Below are positions 25,427 to 36,931 of a stretch of 64,000 bases of DNA, piece after piece. Position 1 is the first letter of the stretch. Each line of letters opens with the position of its first letter. Position numbers and translations under genes: made by a program. The DNA is from Anaeramoeba flamelloides (Eukaryota; Metamonada; Anaeramoebidae). The stretch covers positions 2,170,001 to 2,234,000 of the forward strand of contig JANTQA010000030.1 in assembly GCA_027625915.1 (NCBI GenBank), written 5' to 3'. The notes below the pieces were generated by a model. The model did no database searches. It was not told the DNA's origin and worked only from the letters and a program-made list of their open reading frames with translations.

Positions 25427-28400
25427 TTAATTTTGATTGATGATATTTGAAAATTGATAAAATTGGTTGATTTGTTCCTGGGAAAAATTATTTTTAATGT
25501 TAAGAAAAATATGATGGAAGGTATTATTATTTCGTATATTTGAATTTAATATTTTATCTTTAATATCCCGAGATTCAAGATGTATTTGAATGGCTTTACA
25601 CAAATGAAACATTTCAAGCGAGGTATAACATTTAGTATTAGATAATATTGTTTGAATTAAATCGTTATGGTTCTTTACTAGTATTTGATTTGTAAAAAAT
25701 TGTTTTAAGACAATTTCTTTTTGTGGATTTGTTGGTATACCTACCATAATGTATTTATAAAATAATGCTCGTATGAAAATATTTGAATTTATCATGTTTG
25801 GCATTGTTGAAGTCGCAATGATGATGATTTTTTTTGACTTTGGAATTTGTTCAATTTTTCTAAATAAAGTATCTATATCATTTAAATTGTGCAAAATTTC
25901 AACCCTTTTTATGAAAAGAATTAGCGGAATTTGTAATTTTTGTATATCATTTATCAATTTAATGATTACTTTTTTATTATGACCACCTTTACTGAAATTG
26001 GGCTTTAAATTTAAGGAAAGTATTTTAATTTCTAATTCTTCTGAAACATCATGTAGTAAATAATTAAAACATTTATCATCAGGCTATTTAACATAAATTA
26101 ATAATAATAATAAAAAAAAATCATTAATAGTAAACAATTATGAAGGTTTAAAATTTATTTTATTGTATTATTATTATTTCTTTATTTTTTAATATTAAAA
26201 AATAATTGGATGATTTTGTTTATATTTCTCAGTTTTTTTGACAATTTAAATTTCATTCCATTTTTGTGCAAGTTTTTAAATAAATTTCGATTTATATTTT
26301 ACCTATTAGCGACATTTCCACCTTAAACTAAAATTAAGGCCTTTTCCCCAGAAATAAAAAGATTATAGGAATCCAGAATAACACAATTTAATATGTATTA
26401 GGAAATAGATAACTTAAAATTATTAGATATGAATCTAAATTAATTTAGAGAAAATTTATTAATAAACAGTTCTGGATGGAAAGGTCAAGTAAATTTCAAA
26501 AATTATTAGATATAATAATAATAATATATATAAACAGTCTTGTCGCAAAGTTCCGTAGAGTGCCTTCGTGTGTATATGTTTTTTTTTTTTTTTTTAATTT
26601 AAGAAATAAAACCTAATGGTGGCTTTCTTGAGGTTTTATTTTTTATTCTGTAAAGTGTTATAGGTTTTTTTGATGTTTTCTATTTTATTTGTGAAGTTTT
26701 TTGAGTTTTTTTTACTTTATAAATAAACAAAAAATTTTAATAAATTTTCGGTTTATTTCTAAAGTAAAAAAAAAACCTAGAACACTTCACAAATAAAATA
26801 GAAAACATCAAAAAAACCTAACGAAAATCTATTGATTTCTCAATTGAAAGACAGAAATATCAAGAAAAATTAAGGAGTTTATTGAGAATTCAAAAGAATT
26901 AAAGTAAAAATCAAAGATTTTACTCAATTCTTTTAAATTCTGGAAAATCTAATGGAGTTTTTTTTTTTTTTTTTAATTCTTGTTTTTGTTTCGAAAATCG
27001 ATCGGTTTTCTCATAAACAAAAATTCAAAAAAATCTAACGAACACAATAGAAAAATAATTTCTTACATTCAAAATAAATAAATAAAAAAAAAAAAGATAA
27101 TAAAATTTGATTAAATTTTATAAATATTTTTAATTTTTAAATATCTCTAAAAATTTTTATTGATTTTTATTTCATTTTCCCAATTACGTTATATGCTTTA
27201 TTAAATCAATTTTTTTTTTTTTTTTTTGAATGATTGATTACAAGTTAAGGTTTACAATCCCTGGAATTTGAAAAAAAGATCAGCTAAGAACCAAATCAAC
27301 AAGTCACTTCTCCATACATGAGATAATCTTTTTTTCAAATTTCAGGGATTGTAAACCTTAAAGTTGGGGTATTACAAATAGAAAACTCAAATGAAATAAA
27401 TTAATATTCTCTAACCTTTAATTGAACAATATTTATCAGTAAAATTTCAAGAAATTTCATTATTAAAAATTTTTTATTAGAAAACTAAATTAAGATTCAA
27501 ATACTTGGGATTACTGTATCCATTTAGATATTCTTTGAATTAGAAGTCTCAAATTTAGTCCCTCCAAAATTTTCTCTTAAACAGATGAGATGAAGTTTCA
27601 TCTACACTTAACAATAAATTCAATTATACATTTTTTTTGTTGTACTCATTCCACAATTAGGGTATATACTTTTTTTCCATTTTTCTTTATAATTATTATT
27701 TTTTTTATTTTGTGGTTTATGTGAATAATAAATTATTTTGAAAATTTTATTGAGTTATTAGTGTTTGTAATTTAGCATTTCCAATAGAATTTAATTAATG
27801 GAATTTTTTTTTTTCCTTTCAAAAAGTTAATTTTGATTTGTTAAAAATTTTTGAATTGGTGATAATTTTAAAAAATCGAATTTTCCCAGTTTTAAATAAA
27901 ATTAAACAACTAAAAAATGATTATTTTTGTAGAAATCATTTTCTGAGTTACACTTTGATTCTTTTTACAAAAAACCAAATATAATTCTTTTTATTCTACA
28001 TGAACTGGATGATTTTTTTTTCTCTTAACAACGAGTTTCAACCTATTTCTTGTTTAAATTGGGTTTTTAATAAAATCTCACAATTCTCAAAATATAAGTA
28101 CTATTCAGATTTTATACTAGAAAGGGATTGAAACACAATACCGTAACTAATAAAAAGGATTTAAAAGGATTTCAATTAAATGTGAGTTAAAATAGTGAAA
28201 TTTTTAAGATTTTTGAGAATTTGGATGAAAATATTTCTTGATCCAAAAACTTGAATGGATTTTTGAACAAAACATAGGAAAATTTTCAATATTTTTTTTT
28301 TTTTTTTTTTTTTTGATATTATGACATGTTCTAGCCACATTCTTTTCAAGTATATTGATACACATACAGTAAACTTCATGGTAAGTAAAAATAATTTGGA

Positions 28401-31400
28401 TACAACTCCGATAATAAAAATTTTGTTTTTAAAAACTTTTCAAGAGAAATTTAGGATTGGCGAAGTAAAAATAAGTTTTACAAAATGATAAATTTTGGAG
28501 ATTAAACCCAAAATTGAAATTTGATCAAGATCTCTAAATTCAACATTCTTTTAACCCAACATTCTTTATCATCAATTAATATACTTTTACACATAAATAA
28601 AAAGGATATTGTGACCATGGGATATGAATAATCCTTAATAATCAACAATTAGGTTTTGAAAAAAAAGTTTGAAAGAATATCATGGTAACTACTGCTAATA
28701 AATACAAGAAAAAGGTGAAAACTTTTGTTATATATTTGAAAATTTGATTTTCAAACATTTTTTTTTTCCAATTAAAGTCTTGTTGTCAACTAATTTAAAA
28801 GTTTTATTTGGATTTTAAAAAATAGAATTCTTTCTTCAAATCCCATAAAAACAATTTCAAAAATAAAAATTGAACAAAAAAGTTAAAAATAATTTTGCGA
28901 ATTTATCTGTAATAAAATAATATTTGAGATTTCTCTTCGTAATATTTTAGTTTTAATTATCTCTTCGTCAATACTGACACTTTTACGTTGATTCCTGGTA
29001 AAAATATTTAACTAGAAAATGAAATCAAAAAATGTCTTTTTTTTTTAAATAACAATCTAGTACCCATAAAAAATTCTTTTTTTTTTTAGTTTTAATAAGC
29101 CAGAATAAAATAATTGTTAACGCTTTTGAAAAATAATTCTAAATTGGGCTTTAAAAAATGGAGAATATGAATAAAAACCAATTTCATTAGAATTATTTTT
29201 ATATTTTGCATCCAAATTTTCTTTTTGATTTTCTAAAAATTCCATTTTTGGAATCTTTTTGGGAACTCTGATCATTTTTTTTTTAAGAAGCCCAATTCTC
29301 ATTTTAATTTCTAATTCTTTTGTTTCAAGCTTGAATATTTCCTATCTAAAAAATATTATAAGTGTATTAAATAATCTTTAAGGGATTAACGTCTACCAAG
29401 AAGAAGTCTAGGATCAGAGAATGTTGTTATTGGGTTTAACCACATTAGTACTACATGGTTCAAATTTCTCTAAAAATCGATTAGTCAAGTAGTAATATTT
29501 GTTTATCTCATCTATTAAAAATGATATATGTATTAGTAAAAAATCCCAACAATTTCAGAATAAAATCTGCATTTCGCAAGAAGTTTAAAGGTTGAATTAT
29601 CAATTTTCAGACTACAAAATTGCAAAATATCTTTTTTAAATTTGTGGCGAAATGTAGATTAGTTTCTAAAAAATTCGTTTTTTTTTAAAAATTAAATAAT
29701 TAACGAATAAAGTTTTTTGACAAATTATTTCTCAAATCATGGAAATTTATTGATGATATAAGTAGTTTTATCAAAAGGGAAACGATACCAATCTGTCTTT
29801 GTGCTTTTATGTTGATAATTATTGAGTTAATCTTTGAAATTCAAAAAATATAAAAATAGTTACTTTTGGAAGTTCTAAATCTGAATTATTATACACTAAA
29901 ATATTGTATTTTGGAGTTTCTATTTTTAGATTTGGAAAAGGAATTAAAAAAAAATTTTCAAAAATGAAACTTTTTTAATTGTGATCATTAGTAAAAAATC
30001 AAATAATTTGTAGTGCAATAAGATTTATAATAGATTTTTTAGAACTATTTGAGCCATGGCGCACTAATATCATTTACACACAATTACAACATAAATTGAT
30101 TAGAGAGAAATCTATGGTGAAGTTAATCCCTTAAAAACCGAAATTAATGAAAATAAAATATGAATTCTATAAGAAAAAAAAAATAAAATTAAAAACATAC
30201 ACCATATAATAATATCCCCTTTGGAGATTTAACACCAAATCTATTAAATTTTGTTTGATTATCCATTAGATCATTAATGGATTTTTTGAGTTGATTCGCT
30301 TCATTTCTTAAAAAGGGTAATAGTTCTGTATCTTTAATTTGATTATCCATTTCCAAAATATTCAAATCTTTTATTAATGCTTGCTTTGTTGATGTGTATT
30401 GTTTGGCACAATTTTGTTTGATTAATGAATGATTTGAATCAAAGAATATTATTGGTATTAATTTTAAAGAATTAATTAAAAGGGAATTGACGTTTGAAAT
30501 TTGTTTTGTAGTTACAATTAAACATATTTTTTCTTTCCTTATTTTTTCAATTAAATGTAAAATTAATCTTACTCTTTTCTTATTAAATTGGTTATTGGGG
30601 CAAATCAATTCAAAATCTTTTATTAATATGACTAATTTGGTTGAACTTAAATGTTTGCTCATAAATATTGTAGAGAGGATCTTTTTAATAGATTGCTGAA
30701 ATTTTTTATTGGAACAATTATTTCCAAAAGATTTTGAATCAAATTCGATGATTCTTCTAAAAAATATGTTGTTTAATTCAAAATAAAGCGCTTTTAATTC
30801 TTTTCCTACTATTATGGTGCATTGGTTGCTTTCAAGACAATGAAAGTTATTGGCGTTTTGATTTAATATACTCTGAGGAGAACTAACCTCAATTTCTGTT
30901 GAATTATCAACCCGAAGACATATATTCGGTAGTTTTGCATAAATGCTTGTGTCCTTTGATTTTTTATAATTTGGTGTGTATAGATTATAAACTAATAACC
31001 TTCCCATATTGTGAATAAAGATCTGTTCATTTTGAAGAATGATAAGATCTTGTAATAAATATTTAAAATATTCTTTTGTTGCTCTTTGAAGATATTCGAT
31101 ATTAATTAAATAACACTTTATTAGCAATTTGCTTGTTGGCTGCTTAAATTGTTCATCACTTTTTATAAAATGAAGATCAACAAATAATTCATTTGAAAGT
31201 TGATTTAAAGATTGTGATCTCCTTTGATCTTTGTCGAACACTTTCGACTTTTGTTTTTTTTCTTCTTCTTCTTCTTCTTCTTCTTCTTCTATTTGTTGTT
31301 TTTCTTTTTCTTTATCTTTTTTCAGACTTTTAAAGCCACCGAAAAAACCTTTTGGTATATTTTCTGGTTCTTGTTCTTGTTCTTGTTCTTGTTCTTGTTC

Positions 31401-31793
31401 TTTTTCTTTTTCTTTTTCTTTTACTTTTTTTTTCTCTTTTTCTGTCATTCGTTTTATTTTTTTATATAAAAGATTGTCACCAATTTCAATTGTCGTCTTG
31501 TTTAATTTTGAAGAAGGGTGTGCATAAAATACCCCTAAAATTTTTGAAGTTCCAGACAAAGTTAAAATAACAGGTGTTTTGATTGTTAATTGATAACTGA
31601 TCATGAAAAAACGATTTAAATAGACATCTTGACAAAAATGATATTCCTTTTCATTAAGTCCCTTCTCAAATTGTTTCTTTTGAACTATTAACTTTAAGAT
31701 ACTCTTTGGCGTTATTGTTTGGATTGGTGTATCAGCCAGGCTAGGATGTGGTAATTTTTTTTTGATGTGTTTTTTTATTTTTAACAAGGACAT
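25427..31793 (-). CDS. PEX6/PEX1-type AAA protein with lost ATPase residues, one 4.1 kb intron
   Basis: Exon 1 (31793-30201, 531 codons) holds a divergent N-region, a Lys/Glu/Gln-rich insert, a degenerate D1 AAA module and the start of D2 (FNRFGVKSPKGILLYG). Its donor is GTATGT. Exon 2 (26083-25427) begins after TAG with PDDKCFN. The join keeps phase and lets D2 align without gaps for 64 residues from the Walker A glycine to the Walker B region. Walker A, normally GPPGTGKT, reads GPDDKCFN; Walker B ends FIKR where FDE is usual (K590, R591); the RPGRFD box reads IRALFY. The rest (IIIIATSTMPNMI, YKYIMVGIP) is typical AAA. The N-region segment YFKYLLQDLIILQNEQIFI and the IMVGIP phrase point to PEX6 or PEX1, the peroxisomal receptor-recycling ATPase pair. 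Total 749 residues, TAA stop. Could be another two-module AAA family; the dead D2 is clear either way. Confidence 0.82.
26540..27050. repeat. modular fold-back repeat (family G) in the AAA-gene intron
   Basis: Starts near CCGTAGAGTGCCT. Two arms at 26663-26697 and 26784-26818 are perfect inverted copies over 35 nt (core GATGTTTTCTATTTTATTTG). A second module ends TTTTACTCAATTCTTTTAAA then TTCTGGAAAA. Confidence 0.7.
27110..27870. mobile_element. ~540 bp MITE-like family A, copy 3, interrupted
   Basis: Family A landmarks (CCAATTACGTTATATG, then TCTAACCTTTAATTGA, then TTAAAAATTTTTGAATTGG) in the usual order, interrupted at 27245-27361 by a small TTAA element. Lies in the intron of the AAA gene. 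The left border is blurred. Confidence 0.55.
27245..27361. mobile_element. 117 bp TTAA-bounded mini-element (family C)
   Basis: TTAA then GGTTTACAATCCCTGGAATT at the left, and AATTTCAGGGATTGTAAACC then TTAA at the right: the ends of family C with almost no interior. Removing it with one TTAA restores ACAAGTTAAAGTTGGG, matching the uninterrupted family A copies (GGTTAAAGTC at 16445-16985, GGTTAAAGTT at 42410-42960). Confidence 0.85.
29378..30134. mobile_element. ~750 bp TTAA-bounded element (family J) in the AAA-gene intron
   Basis: A perfect 13 bp inverted repeat, TTAAGGGATTAAC at 29378-29390 and GTTAATCCCTTAA at 30122-30134. The outer TTAA is a likely target duplication. The interior resembles 60590-61065 (shared GAGAAGTCTA or GAAGAAGTCTA and TTCAGACTACAAA). 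Non-coding. Confidence 0.75.
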
Positions 31794-32353
31794 CCAAAAT
31801 TTAATGAAAAAAGAAAAAAATGAGAAATTATTCTTGAAAAAAAACTTTTATCAAGGTTCAGAGTTGAAACCAAGTTGTTGGTGTATTTTTTGTTCTTCTA
31901 AATGGAAAATATTTTTGAAAAAGTTTTTTTTCTCTCAAACAGTCTGATAAGGTTTGTGTTTTTTTTAAAAAACGAAAATGTTTTTTTGAAATTTTAGGTG
32001 AAGGTTATTTGTGGTTTTCACATTGTGGTAAACGTGTTTTTAATTTAATCTCTGGTAAGAAATCATTTTATATAAAAGGATTTCTTTGTCTGATAAAGCA
32101 CAGCAAGTTTCACTTTTTGTACTTTAAAAATTGGACAAAACTTTTTTCATTTTTTTGATCATTTGAAAAATTTTCTTTTGTTGTATTTGTTATTTGTAAA
32201 AAGTCTTGGTGTTTGGTTTTGTTTTATAAGTTACAAGTATTTTTTCAGAGTGTTATTAGTAAGTTTGGCTGTGAGTTTGAGATTCACTTTTGGAGATAAA
32301 ATATGGTGTTGAGCTTTTTCGTGGTATTGAAAGGATCCTAATTGTTGAGCAAT
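31794..32353. other. 5' flank of the AAA gene
   Basis: AT-rich, no clear feature. The small plus-strand open frame at 31762-31947 is not supported. Confidence 0.4.
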
Positions 32354-32823
32354 TTAAGGTTTATATTCCCCAAAATTTGAAATAATAATATCTTGTAGTG
32401 TGTATGGCAACTTGTTATTTTTTTTCTTAACTGATAAATCTTGTGCTTGGTATGGGCTTTTGGATTTAAAAAAAGGTAATTTCAATTTTATTTTTTTTTT
32501 GCCGAAATCCAAATTGAAAAGTTTAAGATTAATAAATTAGAAAGATATTTACAAAAAAAAAAATAGATTTTTGGGTTTTCAATTGAAATATTTATTACTC
32601 TTTTATTCCACGAACTCAAAAAAAAATTTTTTTTTAAAAAGATCCATTAAAACCAAACCTAAATAAAAATTTCACTTGAAAACAGAAAACACATTTTTTG
32701 AAATTTTACTAATTGTTCAAATAGGAACTCTTATGTAACAAGTAAAAATAAAAATAAAAATTGTGATTTATGTAAAGAAAAGTTAAATATTGAAATCATT
32801 CAAGATTTGGATCATTTTTTATG

Positions 32824-33010
32824 GTATCGTGTCGTCAAGTGACGTAGAGTACCTATGTTTTTTTTAATTTGAGAAATAAAAAGAAAATTTCATCAATTTT
32901 CTTTTTATTTCTCAAATTAAAAAAAAACCTAAGGAGCTTTGCCAGAATTTAAAAGAATAGATTAAAAACCAAAGATTTTACACAATTCTTTTGAATCCTG
33001 GAAAACCTAA
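32824..33010. repeat. fold-back repeat (family G), module order 1-2
   Basis: After GACGTAGAGTACCT comes hairpin module 1 (AATTTGAGAAATAAAAAGAA and its complement), then hairpin module 2 (CCAGAATTTAAAAGAATAGA paired with TTCTTTTGAATCCTGGAAAA). Confidence 0.7.
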
Positions 33011-33194
33011 CGACGTCCGACCTATAAAATAAATCGAAAAATCTGGATATCTGAATTTTTTGAAAAAAATAAAAAAATTAATAATATCTCGGACATTATT
33101 AATAAAAAGAATTCATCATGTATATTATCATTAGTAAGTGATAATAAAATTTATGATTCTTTAAAAAAATTTCACAAAAAAAGTTTAGAAATTA

Positions 33195-33375
33195 TCTGAG
33201 TGCCGTAGAGTGCCTAGCTTTTCCAGAATTTAAAAGGATAGAGAAAAATCTTTGATTTTACTCAATTCTTCTGAATTCTGGAAAAACTAAAGACGTTTTT
33301 TTTTTTAATTTAAAAAATTAAAAGAAGATTTCATCAATTTTCTTTTTATTTCTCAAATTAAAAAAAATCTAACAG
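33195..33375. repeat. fold-back repeat (family G), module order 2-1
   Basis: After GCCGTAGAGTGCCT comes module 2 (CCAGAATTTAAAAGGATAGA paired with TTCTTCTGAATTCTGGAAAA), then module 1 (AGAAGATTTC...TTTTATTTCTCAAATT). Opposite order to the copy at 32824-33010. Confidence 0.7.
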
Positions 33376-33641
33376 CACACAGGGGAAAATTAATTTTCTC
33401 TCTTCAAAAATAAAAATTAATAAAAAAAAAAAAAAAAACACCTTTTTTATAACTTACCATCCAATTCATAAGCCCGGCACTCGTCAATTTAGAGTATGGA
33501 TCTAAAAAAAAATTTCAACTTATAATCCAGTAATAAAACCAATATAAATCTCAAGATTGATCAATTAAGAACCAAAAGAAAAAGTTTGCACAGGCTAAAT
33601 AAGATATTTTTATTTCAAATTTCAGGGAATGTTAACCTGAA

Positions 33642-34432
33642 GGGTGTATAAATATCTGACCCAATTTCAATACCCCGTATATAAGAAATTGAATAAATAA
33701 AACCACCTCTTTAACTAACTAGGTTAGTGCTTAAATCCAAATGTGTATAGAATATATACTATAATATTATATTTTCAAATCAATTAGGAAATGAAAAAAA
33801 AAAAAAAAAAATAGAAAAATAAGAAAAAAAGAAAAAAGAATCTTTTTATTAATTATTGAATAAATTTGATTCAACAAAATTACCTCCTGTTTCCCCAAAA
33901 GAAAAAAGAAATAAAATGTATAAAAATCTGAAAAAAATATTTTCATTTTGAAATTTTCAAAAATTAATTATTTTTTCTAAAACCGATTCAATTCCTTTAA
34001 AAACAAGTAATTAAATCTACAAAACTGTTACCCTATGACAGGAAAATCGTTTAATTATACATTTTCATTATTTTTTCAATATACAAAAGTTATAATGATT
34101 TAATTTTTTGAGTAACATATCCAATCTATTTGGGGGTCAAATATGACATTAGAAAAATTACTTCTTGTCTTTTTGTTATAAAGAAAACTATTTTTTTTTT
34201 CCATTAGTAAATTACTATAATAAATACTGATAAATTAACATATATGTTTGAAAATTTAAAATTAAATTTTTGTTTCGAAAAAAATTTTTTACTAAAACTT
34301 TCAATAAAATATTCCTTTTGTTTGTTTAAATGTTATAAAACTTTGAAAAATTAGATAATCTTGAAAATATTCACTATAAAGAATTGGTTTAAATGGAGAG
34401 AAGTTACAGATTTACAAAAATGGGACTTAAAC
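33642..34432. other. intergenic, no gene seen
   Basis: AT-rich, long A runs near 33798. No feature supported. Confidence 0.5.
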
Positions 34433-34636
34433 TACAGTTAGTTTCATTTTTAATACACAAAGTTTCAATGAAATATAAGGAACAAAAAAAACACAAATTA
34501 AAGCACTTTTTTTTGAATTTTTTTTTTTTTTTACAATTTATTTTTCTGGAATTTGAATTTTGTGACTTAATTTGAGATTTTTGTTGTGCCTTAAATTTTG
34601 TTGAAAGTTTTTATCTTGAAAGTGGAATTTACGGTA
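34433..34636. mobile_element. ~200 bp mariner-like MITE family D, copy 1
   Basis: Almost a pure palindrome: TACAGTTAGTTTCATTTTTA at the left; at the right, in reverse, TACCGTAAATTCCACTTTCA. The repeated word is a form of TTAAGGCACAAA. TA at both outer edges. An open frame at 34393-34575 is part of the repeat. Confidence 0.75.
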
Positions 34637-34732
34637 AGAATTTTTAATCATTTATAGGAATTTATCTGTAATGATCAGCAAAAAAAATATTCTCTTTATG
34701 CTATTTTCCACTTTAAATACTACTCAGTTCTG

Positions 34733-35114
34733 ATTACAAAATTCACAAGTGTAAATATCGAATGTTGTAAAAAATAGAGCTTTTACAATTTTAGAGATAA
34801 ATAAAGAGTTTCTTGTAATTACCTACAATTTAATAAAATCCCCGTTTTGATTTTTGAAGTCCAAGGAATTGATAATCAAAAAACCCTTTGGTGAATACCA
34901 ATAATTTGTTTGAAAAATGATTTTTTTTTTTTAAAATTGAAAGATTGTTGTTTGCAAAACAATTTTTTGATTAAAGGTATTATTATTCTATTCAGAGAAT
35001 CAGATATTATATTTACTATTATCAAACTTTTATTAATTAAAAGAACTTTTTATAAATCTCTAAAATTGTAAAAACTCCATTTTTTAAAACATTCCTATTT
35101 ACACTTGTGTAATC
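34733..35114. mobile_element. ~380 bp TIR element family F, copy 1
   Basis: Inverted ends of about 75 bp: CACAAGTGTAAATATCGAAT then TTTTACAATTTTAGAGATAA at the left, with the complement at the right ending CACTTGTGTAATC. A second copy lies at 56411-56790. Confidence 0.7.
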
Positions 35115-36931
35115 ATCAACACATTTTTTTAGAATAACAATTATTTTATAATTTTAAATATTATAGCCATTAAAAATTTTATTTTTGCCTCCATACTTAA
35201 AAAAAATTGGAGAAACAATAAGCCCAAGATCGAACTGATACAGGGATGAAAAAAAATCATTTCAGTTATAAAGGTTAGATCATGAAAACTACGAAATTAA
35301 CACTGCAAAAAACCGAACAACAATTGATAAATTGTTCGAGAGTGATTTCACATTCTAGTTATTTAACCTAATTATTTTTTTTACTTGTATTTGAAGAATA
35401 AATGGGAAAAAATTTTCACTAAGTTTTCCTTTTTTTTTCTTTTCTTTTACAAAGAGAGATTTTATCAGAGATAACTTGTTATTTTGATCTCTTTCAATTT
35501 ATCTGGTTTGTACTATTTTTTTGAAATGTAAAGTGAGGTGTTTTGGGCTGATCTAAGAATTTTAATTGAGGTGAAATTATTAAATTTTGAAAAAAGTTAA
35601 TAATAGCCCTGGAAAAAAATTGTAAAATCTGTTTTAATTGGAAAAGAGTATTGAAAATGAAATTTTTTTCAAGTATTTTATTACTCATCATTGACTGATC
35701 AAAAAGATATATAAAATAAAAATCCCTCAAACTTGATTGAAACCTATTTTTATAATCTACAAGCCTATTTCAGATGAATGGGAAAAGACAAACATTAAAA
35801 CTAACAAAAAATTTACTTATACTCATGTTTACTATTAAATCTCAAATTTTGTCAATTGAAATTTTGGAATTTAGGATTTAATTTTGATTTTAAGAATCAA
35901 TCTAGTTTATAGATTAGTAGTTTGTTTTAAAATGAAGAAACATAGAATTTAAAAAATATTTGAAAAGTACAAAATTTACTACTTTTTTATAAAACAACAA
36001 TGTTTAACTTTTGTTTTCCAAAAGGGTAACTTGAAATTTAAAATCCCTCATAATTTGGTATCTACTGGTATTTGAAGAGTGAATGTAACTAAATTTTAAA
36101 CACACTTTTCCATATTTTTCTTTTCTAAATAAATCCACCAAATTGAATGGTTGGTTTGAAATTCTATTTGTAAATGAAGTGAAAATTTGATCTTTTAAAA
36201 ATTCAAATACAAGTTGTAAAAAATTTTTTAAAGTAAACCAACCTTTTACAACACAGTGATCTTATTTGGATTTTGATTGAATTCAAAAGAATTTGGAAAT
36301 GAATAAAGAAGTTAAAGAAAAGATTTTTTTTCAGTAAATCTGAAATATAAACAATTGAGTTTTCAGAAACTCTGAGAGTGTAAAAAGAATACAATTCATT
36401 TCTATTGTGAAAAGATCATCAAAAACTCAATTTGTTCGATTGATTTTTTGAGGAACAAGAATTTGGTTTTCAGAAAGTTCAACCACAAAACAAAATATTG
36501 CACTCTTTTTTCACAATTTACTTCACATTTCAGTCTGTGTGAATGGTTTTACAAAAATATGTTGGAATTGCAGACTCATTATTTCTAAATAAAAAGTAAA
36601 ATATTGTTGAAAGTAGCGATGAAGCTTTTAATCAGATCCAATAAGAGTAAATACACCCCCCATATCATTCCAACAAGATATGGTGATTTAAACTGAAACA
36701 TCTTGGCTGTTACTCAAAATGTTCAAAATTAGAGTCAAATTACTTAAAATTTAAAGATTTTGGAAAAAAAAAAAAACTAATATACTTGATTCTTTAAGAA
36801 AAGCTCATATCTTTCCTTAGAAAGTGTTGTGTATTCTCTATTTCTTGTTAACCATAAAAAAACCATTTGTAATTTCATTTTAATTTAAAAGACTTTGAAA
36901 TAAAAATATCAATTAATCATCTGAAATTAAG
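35115..36931. other. intergenic / 5' flank of the RCC1-BTB gene
   Basis: AT-rich. A phrase near 35385-35420 (ACTTGTATTTGAAGAATAAA, then GGGAAAAAATTTTCACT) recurs loosely at 3260, 36065 and 60380, pointing to an old repeat without clear borders. No gene. Confidence 0.45.

Larger units (their letters stand above)
32354..33641. mobile_element. TTAA element family C, copy 2, carrying two fold-back repeats
   Basis: The left end TTAAGGTTTATATTCCCC and the right end in reverse, TTCAGGTTAACATTCCCTGA, continue into diverged inverted arms that share AAATTTGAAAT and a TGATAAATCTTG or TGATCAATCTTG segment. The right-hand TTAA has become TGAA. Inside are two family G fold-backs at 32824-33010 and 33195-33375. 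More diverged than copy 1, so older. Confidence 0.6.

Noticed and set aside
31224-31570. Plus-strand frames rich in Phe, Ser, Cys or Leu in three overlapping readings
   Set aside because: They are shadows of the Glu/Lys/Gln-rich insert of the PEX6-like gene on the other strand.
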